From: Tragulus kanchil | Lineage: Eukaryota; Chordata; Mammalia; Artiodactyla; Tragulidae | Reading direction: 5' to 3' | Assembly (NCBI GenBank): GCA_022376925.1 | Contig: JAIOJX010000028.1 | Span: 72,319,001 to 72,383,000, forward strand | Length of the DNA: 64,000 nt | Shown: in pieces, positions 11,452 through 23,082 of the stretch | How positions within the stretch are numbered: the first letter of the stretch is position 1 | How the letters are laid out: each line of letters begins with the position of its first letter | The notes under the pieces: generated by a model | The model's database searches: none | The model's input: the letters and a program-made list of their open reading frames with translations, nothing else | What the model was told of the DNA's origin: nothing | Position numbers and translations under genes: made by a program

Positions 11452-12961
11452 TTATCCGCACCCTCTCCAGCATTTATTGTCTGTAGATTTGTGGATGATG
11501 GCCATTCTGATGGGTGTGAGGTGATGTCTCATTGTAGTTTTGATTTGCATTTCTCTAATTATAAGTGAAGTTGAGCATCGTTTCATGTGTTTTTGGACCA
11601 TCTGTATGTCTTCTTTCGAGAGGTGTCTGTTTAGGTCCTTTTCCCATTTTTTGATTGGGTTGTTTGTTTCCCCGGTGCTGAGTTGTCTGAGTTGTTTGTA
11701 GATTTTGGAGATTAATTTTTTGTCTGTTGTTTCATTTGCTATGATTTTCTCCCATTCTGTGGGCTGTCTGTTCAGCTTTTTTGTAATTTCCTTAGCTGTA
11801 CAAAAGCTTTTAAGTTTCATGAGGTCCCACATGTTCATTTGTCTTTTGAGTTCTGCTATTCTTGTAGGTGGGTCAGAGAAGATCTTGCTTTATGTCCCTG
11901 AGCATTTTGCCTATATTCTCCTCTAAGAATTTGATGGTTTCTGGTCTTCCATTTAGGTCTTTAATCCATTTTGAGTTGATCTTTGTGTATGGTGTCAGGG
12001 AATGTTCCAACTTCATTTTTTGCCATGTAGCTGTCCAGTTTTCCCAGCACCATTTGTTGAAGAGGCTGTGTTTGTCCCATTTTAGATTTTCACCTCCTTT
12101 GCCAAAAATAAGGTACCCATAAGTGCGTGGGTTTATCTCTGGGTTCTCGATCTTGCTCCATTGGTCTATAGTTCTGTTTTTGTGCCAGTACCATACTGTC
12201 TGGATGACTGTTGCTTTGTAGTAGAGTCTGAAGTTGGGGAGGCTGATCCCTCCAGCTCCATTCTTCTTCCTCAGGATTGCTTTGGCTATTCGAGGTCTTT
12301 TGTGTTTCCATATGAACTGTGTTATTCTTTGGTCTAGTTCTGTGAAGAATGTCATTGGTAGTTTGAGAGGGATCACGTTGAATCTATAGATGACATTTGG
12401 TAGTATGGTCTTTTTCACAATATCGATTCTTCCGATCCAGGATCATGGAATATCTCTCCATCTGTCTTCTTTAATGTCTCTCATGAGTGTCTTGTAATTT
12501 TCAGTGTACAGTTCTTTTGTTTCTTTGGGTATGTTTACTCCTAGATATTTGATTCTTTTGGTTGCGATGGTGAAGGGGATTGCCTCTTCGATTTCATTTT
12601 CTTATTTTTCATTGTTTGAGTATAGGAATGCCAGTGATTTCTGTGTATTCATTTTGTATCCCGCGACTTTGCTGAATTCACTGATTAGCTGTGGTAATTT
12701 TGTAATAGTGTCTTTGGGATTTCCTATGCATAATCTCATGTCATCTGCAAATAGAGAGAGTTTGACTTCTTCCTTTCCAATCTGGATTCCTTTTATTTCT
12801 TTCTCTTCTCTTATTACTGTTGCTAGAACTTCCAGGACTATGTTGAATAAGAGTGGTGAAAGTAGACACCCCTGTCTTGTTCCTGATCTTAGAGGAAATG
12901 CTTTCAGGTTTTCACCATTGAGGACAATGTTCGCTGTGGGCTTCTCATATATGGCTTTCAC
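11452..12961 (-). pseudogene. L1 ORF2 remnant (RT palm to C-terminus)
   Basis: ORF2 normally encodes the endonuclease and reverse transcriptase that copy L1 RNA into DNA. Here only the second part survives. The first frame (12602-12961) holds the palm motifs [14 protein letters not shown] and F-A-D-D-M, the catalytic aspartate pair lying near 12740-12751. A stop at 12602 and frame changes separate it from the C-terminal stretches at 11873-12418 ([24 protein letters not shown]) and 11452-11838. The endonuclease domain is absent, so the element cannot move by itself. Confidence 0.85.
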
Positions 12962-13047
12962 TATGTTGAGACAGGTTTTTCTATGCCCATTTTCTTAGAT
13001 GTTATGATGGGTTTGTTTCGTGGATCTTCTTCTGTTATACTTATTGT

Positions 13048-14097
13048 CTATATAATTCCCTTTAACACTTGTTGTAAGGCTGGTTTGGTGTCACTAAATT
13101 CTTTTACTTTTTGCTTATCTGTAAAGCTTTTGATTTCTCCATCCATTTTGAAGGAGATCCTTGCAGGGTAGAGGATTCTTGGTTGCAGATTATTCTCATT
13201 TAGCCGTTTAAATGTGTCCTGCCATTCCCTTCTGGCCTGCAGAGTTTCTGTTGAAAGATCAGCTGTTAAACATATAGGCTTTCCCTTGTATGCCACTAGT
13301 TGCTTTTCTCTTGCTGCTTTTAGAATTCTGTCTTTGTGTTTCATTTGTGTTAGCTTCATTAAGATGTGTCTTGGTGTGTTTCTTCTTGGGTTGATTCTGT
13401 ATGGTACTCTTTGCGCTTCTTGGACTTGATTGACTCTTTCTTTTCCCATGTTGGGGAAATTTTCAACTAGAATCTCTTCAAAATTTTTCTCATAGCCTTT
13501 CTTTTTTTCTTCTTCTTCTGGAACCCCTATAATTTGAATATTGGTGCGTTTGATATTATTCCAGAGGTCTCTGAGGCTATCCTCTGCTCTTTTCATTCTT
13601 TGAGCTTGATTCTGTTTCTCAGCAGTTACTTCCACCATTCTATCTTCCAGCTCACTTATCTGCTCTTCTGTCTCAGATACTCTGCTCTTGATTCCTTCTA
13701 CAGCGTTTTTCAGTTCAGCAATTGAGTTGTTTGTCTCTGTTACTTTTTTGGTAAGTTCTTGTAATTCTTTATTCAGTGTGTTAGTTGTGTCTTGCAATTT
13801 CTCTAACATTCTGTTTTCAGTGTCTTTGATTGTCTTTACTATCATTCTTCTGAAATCGCTTTCAGAAAGTTTATCCAAATCCTCTTCATTGGTTTGATCT
13901 TGTGTGTTTGTAGATTGTTCCTTCACTTGTGTGGTATTTCTCTGCCATTTCATTGTTATCATTAATTTTTTAACTGACTCTGTTTGGGATTTCCTTTTCC
14001 CAGACTTTGAGTTATGTCTGTTGGTGTTTGTTGTTTGGATGGGGCTTCTTATTCTGGGTGATGCTGGTGATTGGGTGATGTCAGGACTTGCATACAA
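13048..14097 (-). CDS. L1 ORF1 protein, intact frame
   Basis: A complete 349-residue L1 ORF1 protein, the RNA-binding trimeric chaperone of the L1 ribonucleoprotein. A basic N-terminal tail is followed by a long heptad-rich coiled coil at about residues 80-170 (LQELTKKVTETNN, ISELEDRM), an RNA-recognition fold at about 180-265 (RTNIQIIGVPE) and the C-terminal domain from about 265 with ARREW and ILYPARISF. There is no internal stop, which suggests a recent insertion. The stop lies at 13048-13050, just before the ORF2 deletion joint. Its first 48 codons recur at 15036-15179 because of duplication C. It is retrotransposon coding sequence, not a host gene. Confidence 0.85.
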   Translation of the reverse strand: MYASPDITQSPASPRIRSPIQTTNTNRHNSKSGKRKSQTESVKKLMITMKWQRNTTQVKEQSTNTQDQTNEEDLDKLSESDFRRMIVKTIKDTENRMLEKLQDTTNTLNKELQELTKKVTETNNSIAELKNAVEGIKSRVSETEEQISELEDRMVEVTAEKQNQAQRMKRAEDSLRDLWNNIKRTNIQIIGVPEEEEKKKGYEKNFEEILVENFPNMGKERVNQVQEAQRVPYRINPRRNTPRHILMKLTQMKHKDRILKAAREKQLVAYKGKPICLTADLSTETLQARREWQDTFKRLNENNLQPRILYPARISFKMDGEIKSFTDKQKVKEFSDTKPALQQVLKGII

Positions 14098-16115
14098 GTA
14101 AATTACCTTTGTTGGTGTTCTCAGTTGTATACTGCTCTCTAGTGTTAGGTGTTCTCTAGTATTGTAGAATTGTGGAGTCAGTGTTGCCTCCCTAAAGCCC
14201 CTGGGCTTGTTGCCTGACCAGGAAATGAAGATTTCCCGGCTGGTTTGTTATGGCATCAAATGATATTAAAACACATATATGCGAATGAGAAACAGAAGGT
14301 ATACCTTTGACAAATGGCAATTAAAAAATTATGCATGTACTATCTAGCATATTGAATTATACACATAAACATACACGGCTGTAACATAACCCAAGCATTC
14401 CAACCAAAAATACAGTACAATACGTTAGCATGGCAAATAGAGAAAACCAAGAATTATATCCACCAGTTAATAACCAAACTAAGTAGAGCACCAATTGGAG
14501 AATACTGCTAGAGCAGGGACCCATTGGGGATAAGGCAATGAGGACATAACAGACTAAGAAATATGGTGGGAAAAGGGAAAAAGAGAAAGGGAGGATAGAA
14601 GAGAAATATAGAATGATATTGCAAAATTAAATATAGGGAGATAAAGATTTGTATGTATTAGAGTTTAGTGCTATAGGAAAGGAGCTTTGGAGAAAGCAAA
14701 GAGTTATAGAGGAAGTAGTAGTACAAATAAAAAATTTTATATATTGAAACAGAGATAAGTATATATAAAAATATAGAAAAACAAAGTAAAAACAATAAAA
14801 ACAAACAAAGTCCCAACAGAACATTAAAAGGTCAATGTGGAACCAGACATATATACCAAAATAAAATATGTGGTTTAAAAGAAAAAACATAATTATGTAA
14901 ACTTGAATATATACAGTATTACTGATAAGAGTAGTCGCTTCAGTAGAATCCAATGGAGGAAATAAACACACTCACACTCACACCCAAAAACAAGTGGGGG
15001 TCCCTGAGGGGTTTAGAAGAAAGGAACAAAACAATTGTTATCATTAATTTTTTAACTGACTCTGTTTGGGATTTCCTTTTCCCAGACTTTGAGTTATGTC
15101 TGTTGGTGTTTGTTGTTTGGATGGGGCTTCTTATTCTGGGTGATGCTGGTGATTGGGTGATGTCAGGACTTGCATACAAGTAAATTACCTTTGTTGGTGT
15201 TCTCAGTTGTATACTGCTCTCTAGTGTTAGGTGTTCTCTAGTATTGTAGAATTGTGGAGTCAGTGTTGCCTCCCTAAAGCCCCTGGGCTTGTTGCCTGAC
15301 CAGGAAATGAAGATTTCCCGGCTGGTTTGTTATGGCATCAAATGATATTAAAACACATATATGCGAATGAGAAACAGAAGGTATACCTTTGACAAATGGC
15401 AATTAAAAAATTATGCATGTACTATCTAGCATATTGAATTATACACATAAACATACACGGCTGTAACATAACCCAAGCATTCCAACCAAAAATACAGTAC
15501 AATACGTTAGCATGGCAAATAGAGAAAACCAAGAATTATATCCACCAGTTAATAACCAAACTAAGTAGAGCACCAATTGGAGAATACTGCTAGAGCAGGG
15601 ACCCATTGGGGATAAGGCAATGAGGACATAACAGACTAAGAAATATGGTGGGAAAAGGGAAAAAGAGAAAGGGAGGATAGAAGAGAAATATAGAATGATA
15701 TTGCAAAATTAAATATAGGGAGATAAAGATTTGTATGTATTAGAGTTTAGTGCTATATGAAAGGAGCTTTGGAGAAAGCAAAGAGTTATAGAGGAAGTAG
15801 TAGTACAAATAAAAAATTTTATATATTGAAACAGAGATAAGTATATATAAAAATATAGAAAAACAAAGTAAAAACAATAAAAACAAACAAAGTCCCAACA
15901 GAACATTAAAAGGTCAATGTGGAAACAGAAGTTTATACCAAAATAAAATATGTGGTTTAAAAGGAAAAAAAAATTATGTAAACTTGAATATATTCAGTCT
16001 TACTGATAAGAGTAGTCGCTTCAGTAGAATCCAATGGAGGAAATAAACACACTCACACTCACACACCCAAAAAAACAAGTGGGGGGGGGTCCCTGAGGGG
16101 GTTTAGAAGAAAGGG
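13952..16115. repeat. Direct duplication C (offset 1082)
   Basis: Positions 13952-15033 recur at 15034-16115, repeating the L1 ORF1 5' end and most of the L1 5' UTR. The joint falls at a short acaattgttatc match. Copies differ by a few SNPs and A/G-run lengths, for example the G-runs near 14996 and 16081. Confidence 0.95.
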
Positions 16116-17930
16116 AACAAAACAATTGAAAACAAATCAAAACAAAAAAAAGCAATAAAAAAAGAATAAGAAATAAAATGAAAATTAAAAAATCCAGCAC
16201 TAACTCCAGCTTCAGACAAAACGTGAAAATAGTGTTTATGTTCTTCTGTCTCTTGCTGACTATTCAGGGCAGTGGTTGGATCTTGATAAATTTTTGAAAA
16301 GGCATCTTCTAAGTCAGCCTGATTTGAGAGTAACATATAACAACTGCATCATGGTATTTCCCTTATTTTTTAATATAAAGAAAGAAGTTCATTAAATGTA
16401 TAGTGAAAGAACTGGAGGAAAGATAAGATTCATGTTCCTGTCCAATCAGTCTTCTGCTGCCTTTTTGTTCCACGAAGGCCCTCAATGGATTAGATGATGG
16501 CCATTTATAAAGTGTCTTGCCATAATCTTGACTCAGTCCACTAATTCAATGCTAATCTCTTCCAGAAAAACACTTAAACACACAAACTAAATATGTCTAA
16601 CCAAGTATCTGAGCACCCCTATGTCGAATCAAATTGACACATAAAAGGAACCATATAGTTCTACCTGTTGTCAACTTGGCACCCATAGTCATATCCTCAA
16701 ACTGTAATTAAACATCAAATGAATACAAGAGCACTCCTGGGTCATGAGCAGAGTAGCAAGATTATGTATTTGCCTCCTCTCACAGGCACAACAACATTAT
16801 AACTATTTAGAGAACAACTACTGATAAGAAAGAATAGAACTACTAGAAAAGATCTACTACAACTAGTAGTACAAATAAAAAATTTTATATATTGAAACAG
16901 AGATAAGTATATATAAAAATATAGAAAAACAAAGTAAAAACAATAAAAACAAACAAAGTCCCAACAGAACATTAAAAGGTCAATGTGGAAACAGAAGTTT
17001 ATACCAAAATAAAATATGTGGTTTAAAAGAAAAAACATAATTATGTAAACTTGAATATATTCAGTCTTACTGATAAGAGTAGTCGCTTCAGTAGAATCCA
17101 ATGGAGGAAATACACACACTCACACTCACACACCCAAAAAAACAAGTGGGGGGGGGGTCCCTGAGGGGGTTTAGAAGAAAGGGAACAAAACAATTGAAAA
17201 CAAATCAAAACAAAAAAAAGCAATAAAAAAAGAATAAGAAATAAAATGAAAATTAAAAAATCCAGCACTAACTCCAGCTTCAGACAAAACGTGAAAATAG
17301 TGTTTATGTTCTTCTGTCTCTTGCTGACTATTCAGGGCAGTGGTTGGATCTTGATAAATTTTTTGAAAAGGCATCTTCTAAGTCAGCCTGATTTGAGAGT
17401 AACATATAACAACTGCATCATGGTATTTCCCTTATTTTTTAATATAAAGAAAGAAGTTCATTAAATGTATAGTGAAAGAACTGGAGGAAAGATAAGATTC
17501 ATGTTCCTGTCCAATCAGTCTTCTGCTGCCTTTTTGTTCCACGAAGGCCCTCAATGGATTAGATGATGGCCATTTATAAAGTGTCTTGCCATAATCTTGA
17601 CTCAGTCCACTAATTCAATGCTAATCTCTTCCAGAAAAACACTTAAACACACAAACTAAATATGTCTAACCAAGTATCTGAGCACCCCTATGTCGAATCA
17701 AATTGACACATAAAAGGAACCATATAGTTCTACCTGTTGTCAACTTGGCACCCATAGTCATATCCTCAAACTGTAATTAAACATCAAATGAATACAAGAG
17801 CACTCCTGGGTCATGAGCAGAGTAGCAAGATTATGTATTTGCCTCCTCTCACAGGCACAACAACATTATAACTATTTAGAGAACAACTACTGATAAGAAA
17901 GAATAGAACTACTAGAAAAGATCTACTACA
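15799..17930. repeat. Direct duplication D (offset 1066-1068)
   Basis: Positions 15799-16864 recur from 16865. The block overlaps the end of duplication C, so the part with agtagtacaaat exists three times (about 14717, 15799 and 16865). It contains the L1 5' end and adjoining unit 1 flank. One extra T in the run near 17359 is typical of the differences. Confidence 0.95.
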
Positions 17931-17960
17931 ACTAGTGAAAAAAATAAGAAACCACAAGTT
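16286..17960. other. Unit 1 flank without genes
   Basis: This sequence aligns with 59093-59780 of unit 3 (shared words such as taagtcagc, agaagttca and aagattcatgttcctg). Apart from duplication D I see no gene, RNA or mobile element in it. Confidence 0.6.
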
Positions 17961-18129
17961 GGAAAGAAGGGGCAGAGTCATGGCATAATTAAGTCCATAC
18001 TCCCAGATGAGCAACCCACAAATGTGAGGAAAAATATAACTGCAAAGATATTTGCCAAGTGGCAAAGGTACTGAACTCCACATCAGGATCATTGGCCCGG
18101 GGATCCTGCATTAAGAAGTCAAGACCCAG

Positions 18130-18428
18130 GCTTCCCTGGTGGTCCACTGGGTGAAGAGCCTGTCTTGCAGTGCGACGGGCACCGGTTTGATCCCTGGCCC
18201 GGGAAGATCTCACGTGCCACAGAGCACCTGGACCAGTGTGTCCAATTACAAGCCACCACTCTGGAGCATGTGTGCTCAGAGCTCTGCAACGAGAGAGGCC
18301 ACCACAATGGGAGGCTCACACAAGTCAAAGAATAAAGATGGATGAAAAATAAACAAACAAATAAATAAATAAAAGAATTCAAAATGTAAAAAAAAAAAAG
18401 TAGAAAAGGCAAAAAAAAAAAAAAAAAA
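18130..18428 (+). mobile_element. Bov-tA-type SINE with target-site duplication
   Basis: It has the head gcttccctggtggtccactg, the B-box-like ggtttgatccctggcc, a body typical of the family and a long A-rich tail. Direct repeats aagaagtcaag at about 18113 and 18429 flank it. Confidence 0.88.
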
Positions 18429-18445
18429 AAGAAGTCAAGGCTCAG

Positions 18446-18830
18446 ATCAGCAGGATCAGTGGAGGTTATTTTCCTCAGAAACAGAGTATGAGGGAGATAG
18501 ACTTGACTCTTAAAGGGCGTGGATCAAATCTCAGACTCCAGGAGAGAGGACAGAAGCCATAATTGAAAGGAGGCTATGTTACACCCATCTGCTGATTCTG
18601 AAACCACTCACAGTGAGGCAGGAGGCCACTGGTGCTCACCCTGGAAATAGACACTGGTGGCAGCCATTGTTGGGAGTTCATTCTATCACATGGAAAATTC
18701 ATATGGTTCTGCCTACCAGAGGGGCTAGGACCCACCCCGGATAGGGCAATCTATACAATCAAGCAACCCCAACCAAAATACCAATGAAATTTTTCACAGA
18801 ACCAAAACAAATACATTTTAAAATACATTG
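18446..18830. other. Unclassified interspersed-repeat-like DNA
   Basis: It contains ggcagccattgttgggagtt and other words reminiscent of L1 5' UTR or ORF1 sequence, and it leads into the sense L1 at about 18830. I cannot assign it. It is present twice because of duplication E (second copy about 19635-20018). Confidence 0.35.
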
Positions 18831-19318
18831 TATTTTACAAATACATTGTATGGATGCATGAAAAAGATCGTGAATAGCCTAAACAATTTTGAGAAAGAGG
18901 CACAAAGCTAGGAGGTACTATGTGTCTTTACTTCAGACTATACTACAAAACTACAGTCAACAGAACAGTATGGTTCTGGCTCAAAAACAGACACATATAG
19001 TAACAAAACAGAACAGAGAGCCCAGCAATAAGCCCAAGCACTTATGGTTCATTAATCTAATACAAAGGAGGTACAATTACACAATGAGGAAAAGACAATC
19101 TCTTCAGTAAGCTGTGATCTGAAAACTGGACAGTTTCAAAAAAGAATTTTATAAGGAAAGAAGGCAGAGTCATGGAATTAAGTCCATACTCCCAGATGAG
19201 CAACCCACAAATGTGAGGAAAAATATAACTGCAAAGATATTTGCCAAGTGGCAAAGGTACTGAACTCCACATCAGGATCATTGGCCCGGGGATCCTGCAT
19301 TAAGAAGTCAAGACCCAG

Positions 19319-19616
19319 GCTTCCCTGGTGGTCCACTGGGTGAAGAGCCTGTCTTGCAGTGCGACGGGCACCGGTTTGATCCCTGGCCCGGGAAGATCTC
19401 ACGTGCCACAGAGCACCTGGACCAGTGTGTCCAATTACGAGCCACCACTCTGGAGCATGTGTGCTCAGAGCTCTGCAACGAGAGAGGCCACCACAATGGG
19501 AGGCTCACACAAGTCAAAGAATAAAGATGGATGAAAAATAAACAAACAAATAAATAAATAAAAGAATTCAAAATGTAAAAAAAAAAAAGTAGAAAAGGCA
19601 AAAAAAAAAAAAAAAA
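19319..19616 (+). mobile_element. Second copy of the 18130 SINE
   Basis: This is the same insertion with the same flanks, repeated by duplication E. It differs by one G/A in the body (near 18249 versus 19438) and by A-run lengths. It is not an independent insertion. Confidence 0.88.
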
Positions 19617-20733
19617 AAGAAGTCAAGGCTCAGATCAGCAGGATCAGTGGAGGTTATTTTCCTCAGAAACAGAGTATGAGGGAGATAGACTTGACTCTTA
19701 AAGGGCGTGGATCAAATCTCAGACTCCAGGAGAGAGGACAGAAGCCATAATTGAAAGGAGGCTATGTTACACCCATCTGCTGATTCTGAAACCACTCACA
19801 GTGAGGCAGGAGGCCACTGGTGCTCACCCTGGAAATAGACACTGGTGGCAGCCATTGTTGGGAGTTCATTCTATCACATGGAAAATTCATATGGTTCTGC
19901 CTACCAGAGGGGCTAGGACCCACCCCGGATAGGGCAATCTATACAATCAAGCAACCCCAACCAAAATACCAATGAAATTTTTCACAGAACCAAAACAAAT
20001 ATATTTTAAAATACATTGTATTTTACAAATACATTGTATGGATGCATGAAAAAGATCGTGAATAGCCTAAACAATTTTGAGAAAGAGGCACAAAGCTAGG
20101 AGGTACTATGTGTCTTTACTTCAGACTATACTACAAAACTACAGTCAACAGAACAGTATGGTTCTGGCTCAAAAACAGACACATATAGTAACAAAACAGA
20201 ACAGAGAGCCCAGCAATAAGCCCAAGCACTTATGGTCCATTAATCTAATACAAAGGAGGTACAATTACACAATGAGGAAAAGACAATCTCTTCAGTAAGC
20301 TGTGATCTGAAAACTGGACAGTTTCATGTATAAGAAATTAGAATATTTTCTTATACCATGTAGAAAAATATACTGAAAATGGATTAAAGGCCTACATAAA
20401 GGACTGCAAGCCATAACATTCTTAATATAAATCATATTTAGAAAACTCATAAAATATAGCAATATTTTCTTGATCTGTCTCTCAAGTAAAAGGAAACAAA
20501 TGCAAAAATAAACAACTTAATTAAACTTCAAAAAGATTTTCCACAACAAAGGAAGCTATGAATCATATTTAAAAAATGGCTGTGAACCTGAATAGACAAC
20601 TTTTAAACACAAAAATGACTGATAGGCATGTGAAAAGAGGCCCAACATATTTAATCATCAGAGAAATGCAAATCATAACTAAAATGAGATATCACTTCAC
20701 ACATCTGAAAGACCATCATCAAAAAGACCACAA

Positions 20734-23082
20734 TGTTAAATGCTGGTGAAGATGTTGGATAAAAGGATCCCTTTTACGCTGTTCGTGGGAACATAAGTTG
20801 GTATAGCCACTGTGGTAAAATTGTGTGGGTGTTCTTCAAAAAGTTAAAAATAGACTACTGGGAGGGTGCATGTACTAAGTTGCTTCAATTATGCCCAACT
20901 CTTGCTAGGGACCATAGCCTGCCAGACTCCTTTGTCCGTTGGATTCTCCAGGCAAGAAAACTGAAGTGAGTGGCCGTGCCTTCCTTCAGGGAACCTTCCT
21001 GACCTAGGAATGGAACCCAGGTCTCTAACGTCTCCTGCGATGGCAGATGGGTTCTTTACCACTAGCCCGATCTGAAAAACCCATAGACTAGTGGATGATG
21101 AAGCAAATTCATTTCTAGGGTATATATTCAAAGAAAAAGGAAATAATAATTTGAAAGATACACATATCTCAAAATTCATAGCAGCATTGATTTATAATTG
21201 CACAACTGTCAAGATATGGAAGAAGTGTTAATAGTCCTTTTACAGATGAGTGAATAAAGAAGATATACACACAGTGGGATACGTTTAGTCATAAAATAGA
21301 ATACAATTTTGCCATTTGCAACAACATCAATGGATCTGAAGGGTGTTAAGTTTACAGAAAAAAGTCAGACAGAGAAAGAGAAATACTGTATGTCATCACT
21401 CATACATGGAATCTCAAAAATAAACTTAGAGCTAAACAGAAGTAGCCTGACAGATACAGAGAACAAACTAACAGCTACCTCTCAGAAGAGGCAAAGAGGG
21501 AAGGCTAAGGTAGGACTGGGGTATTAAAAGGTACCATTGATGATGTATAAAATAAATAAGCTACTAGGATATATTATATAGGAAATATAAGCAATATAAT
21601 AAATTTATGATATAACCAATAATATTATATTTAAAAGAATCATAATCTATAAAAATTCTGAATCACTGCTAGTCACCTGAAATTAATATAATGCTATAAA
21701 TCAAATACACCTCAATAAAAATATACAATCACAAGGTTATAACTGTACCTAACCTGATACAAATATACTATATACAATAAAATGTATTACAGAGAAGGAG
21801 GCAAATGGTTTATTCTTCTCAGTTTATTGTACTTGAATACTATGCCATGGATTAATGATACTTAATTCTATGATATTTAGTCATAATATCTTATGATAAG
21901 GAATAGTATTGTTAAATGCTGGTGAAGATGTTGGATAAAAGGATCCCTTTTACGCTGTTCGTGGAACATAAGTTGGTATAGCCACTGTGGTAAAATTGTG
22001 TGGGTGTTCTTCAAAAGTTAAAATAGACTACTGGGAGGGTGCATGTACTAAGTTGCTTCAATTATGCCCAACTCTTGCTAGGGACCATAGCCTGCCAGAC
22101 TCCTTTGTCCGTTGGATTCTCCAGGCAAGAAAACTGAAGTGAGTGGCCGTGCCTTCCTTCAGGGAACCTTCCTGACCTAGGAATGGAACCCAGGTCTCTA
22201 ACGTCTCCTGCGATGGCAGATGGGTTCTTTACCACTAGCCCGATCTGAAAAACCCATAGACTAGTGGATGATGAAGCAAATTCATTTCTAGGGTATATAT
22301 TCAAAGAAAAAGGAAATAATAATTTGAAAGATACACATATCTCAAAATTCATAGCAGCATTGATTTATAATTGCACAACTGTCAAGATATGGAAGAAGTG
22401 TTAATAGTCCTTTTACAGATGAGTGAATAAAGAAGATATACACACAGTGGGATACGTTTAGTCATAAAATAGAATACAATTTTGCCATTTGCAACAACAT
22501 CAATGGATCTGAAGGGTGTTAAGTTTACAGAAAAAAGTCAGACAGAGAAAGAGAAATACTGTATGTCATCACTCATACATGGAATCTCAAAAATAAACTT
22601 AGAGCTAAACAGAAGTAGCCTGACAGATACAGAGAACAAACTAACAGCTACCTCTCAGAAGAGGCAAAGAGGGAAGGCTAAGGTAGGACTGGGGTATTAA
22701 AAGGTACCATTGATGATGTATAAAATAAATAAGCTACTAGGATATATTATATAGGAAATATAAGCAATATAATAAATTTATGATATAACCAATAATATTA
22801 TATTTAAAAGAATCATAATCTATAAAAATTCTGAATCACTGCTAGTCACCTGAAATTAATATAATGCTATAAATCAAATACACCTCAATAAAAATATACA
22901 ATCACAAGGTTATAACTGTACCTAACCTGATACAAATATACTATATACAATAAAATGTATTACAGAGAAGGAGGCAAATGGTTTATTCTTCTCAGTTTAT
23001 TGTACTTGAATACTATGCCATGGATTAATGATACTTAATTCTATGATATTTAGTCATAATATCTTATGATAAGGGAATAGTA
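20734..23082. repeat. Direct duplication F (offset 1173-1176)
   Basis: Positions 20734-21909 recur from 21910. The content is the L1 3' half, its nested SINE and unit 1 flank. The offset drops from 1176 to 1173 within the first 120 bases through three single-base losses in runs (gtgggaac/gtggaac, caaaaagtt/caaaagtt, taaaaatag/taaaatag). Confidence 0.95.
20858..21082 (-). mobile_element. Bov-tA SINE nested in L1, antisense
   Basis: Antisense words tgcttcaattatgcccaact, ttggattctccaggcaag and ggaacccaggtctctaac mark a complete Bov-tA. The repeat atagacta at 20850-20857 and 21083-21090 is its target-site duplication inside the older L1, which resumes after it. A second copy at about 22031-22255 comes from duplication F. 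Confidence 0.88.

Larger units (their letters stand above)
10733..16285 (-). mobile_element. L1 LINE, antisense, internally deleted
   Basis: This young ruminant L1 lies on the minus strand. Its 3' UTR starts at the left after a T-run (10733), the ORF2 remnant covers 11452-12961, an intact ORF1 covers 13048-14097, and the 5' UTR continues to about 16285. Alignment of both flanks with unit 3 at 59085-59110 shows the empty site. Duplications C and D inflate the 5' UTR, so the real element is about 4.5 kb. The endonuclease and first part of the reverse transcriptase are deleted between about 12965 and 13045. The target-site duplication is indistinct (gatatattt versus gataaattt). Confidence 0.88.
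17961..20325. repeat. Direct duplication E (offset 1188-1194)
   Basis: Positions 17961-19154 recur from 19155, including a whole SINE with both target-site repeats and part of an old L1. Around the joint (19137-19165) the sequence is scrambled, with A-runs, and copy 2 then loses a few bases relative to copy 1 (catggcataatt versus catggaatt). Confidence 0.95.
18830..21745 (+). mobile_element. Old L1 LINE fragment, sense
   Basis: An old L1 ORF2 3' part plus 3' UTR on the + strand: broken frames read MVLAQKQ-like words near 18969, then acagcaaagg-like and aaatgcaaatcataac words through about 20855, and a 3' end near aaatcaaatacacctcaat. A Bov-tA SINE splits it at 20858-21082. Duplications E and F inflate it, and the 3' half recurs at 21910-22905. 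Confidence 0.8.

Noticed and set aside
14627..14971. Minus-strand hydrophobic frames in the L1 5' region, repeated at 15709 and 16742
   Set aside because: AT-rich L1 5' UTR read on the antisense gives F/Y/I-rich runs that mimic membrane segments. No start context or homology supports a protein.
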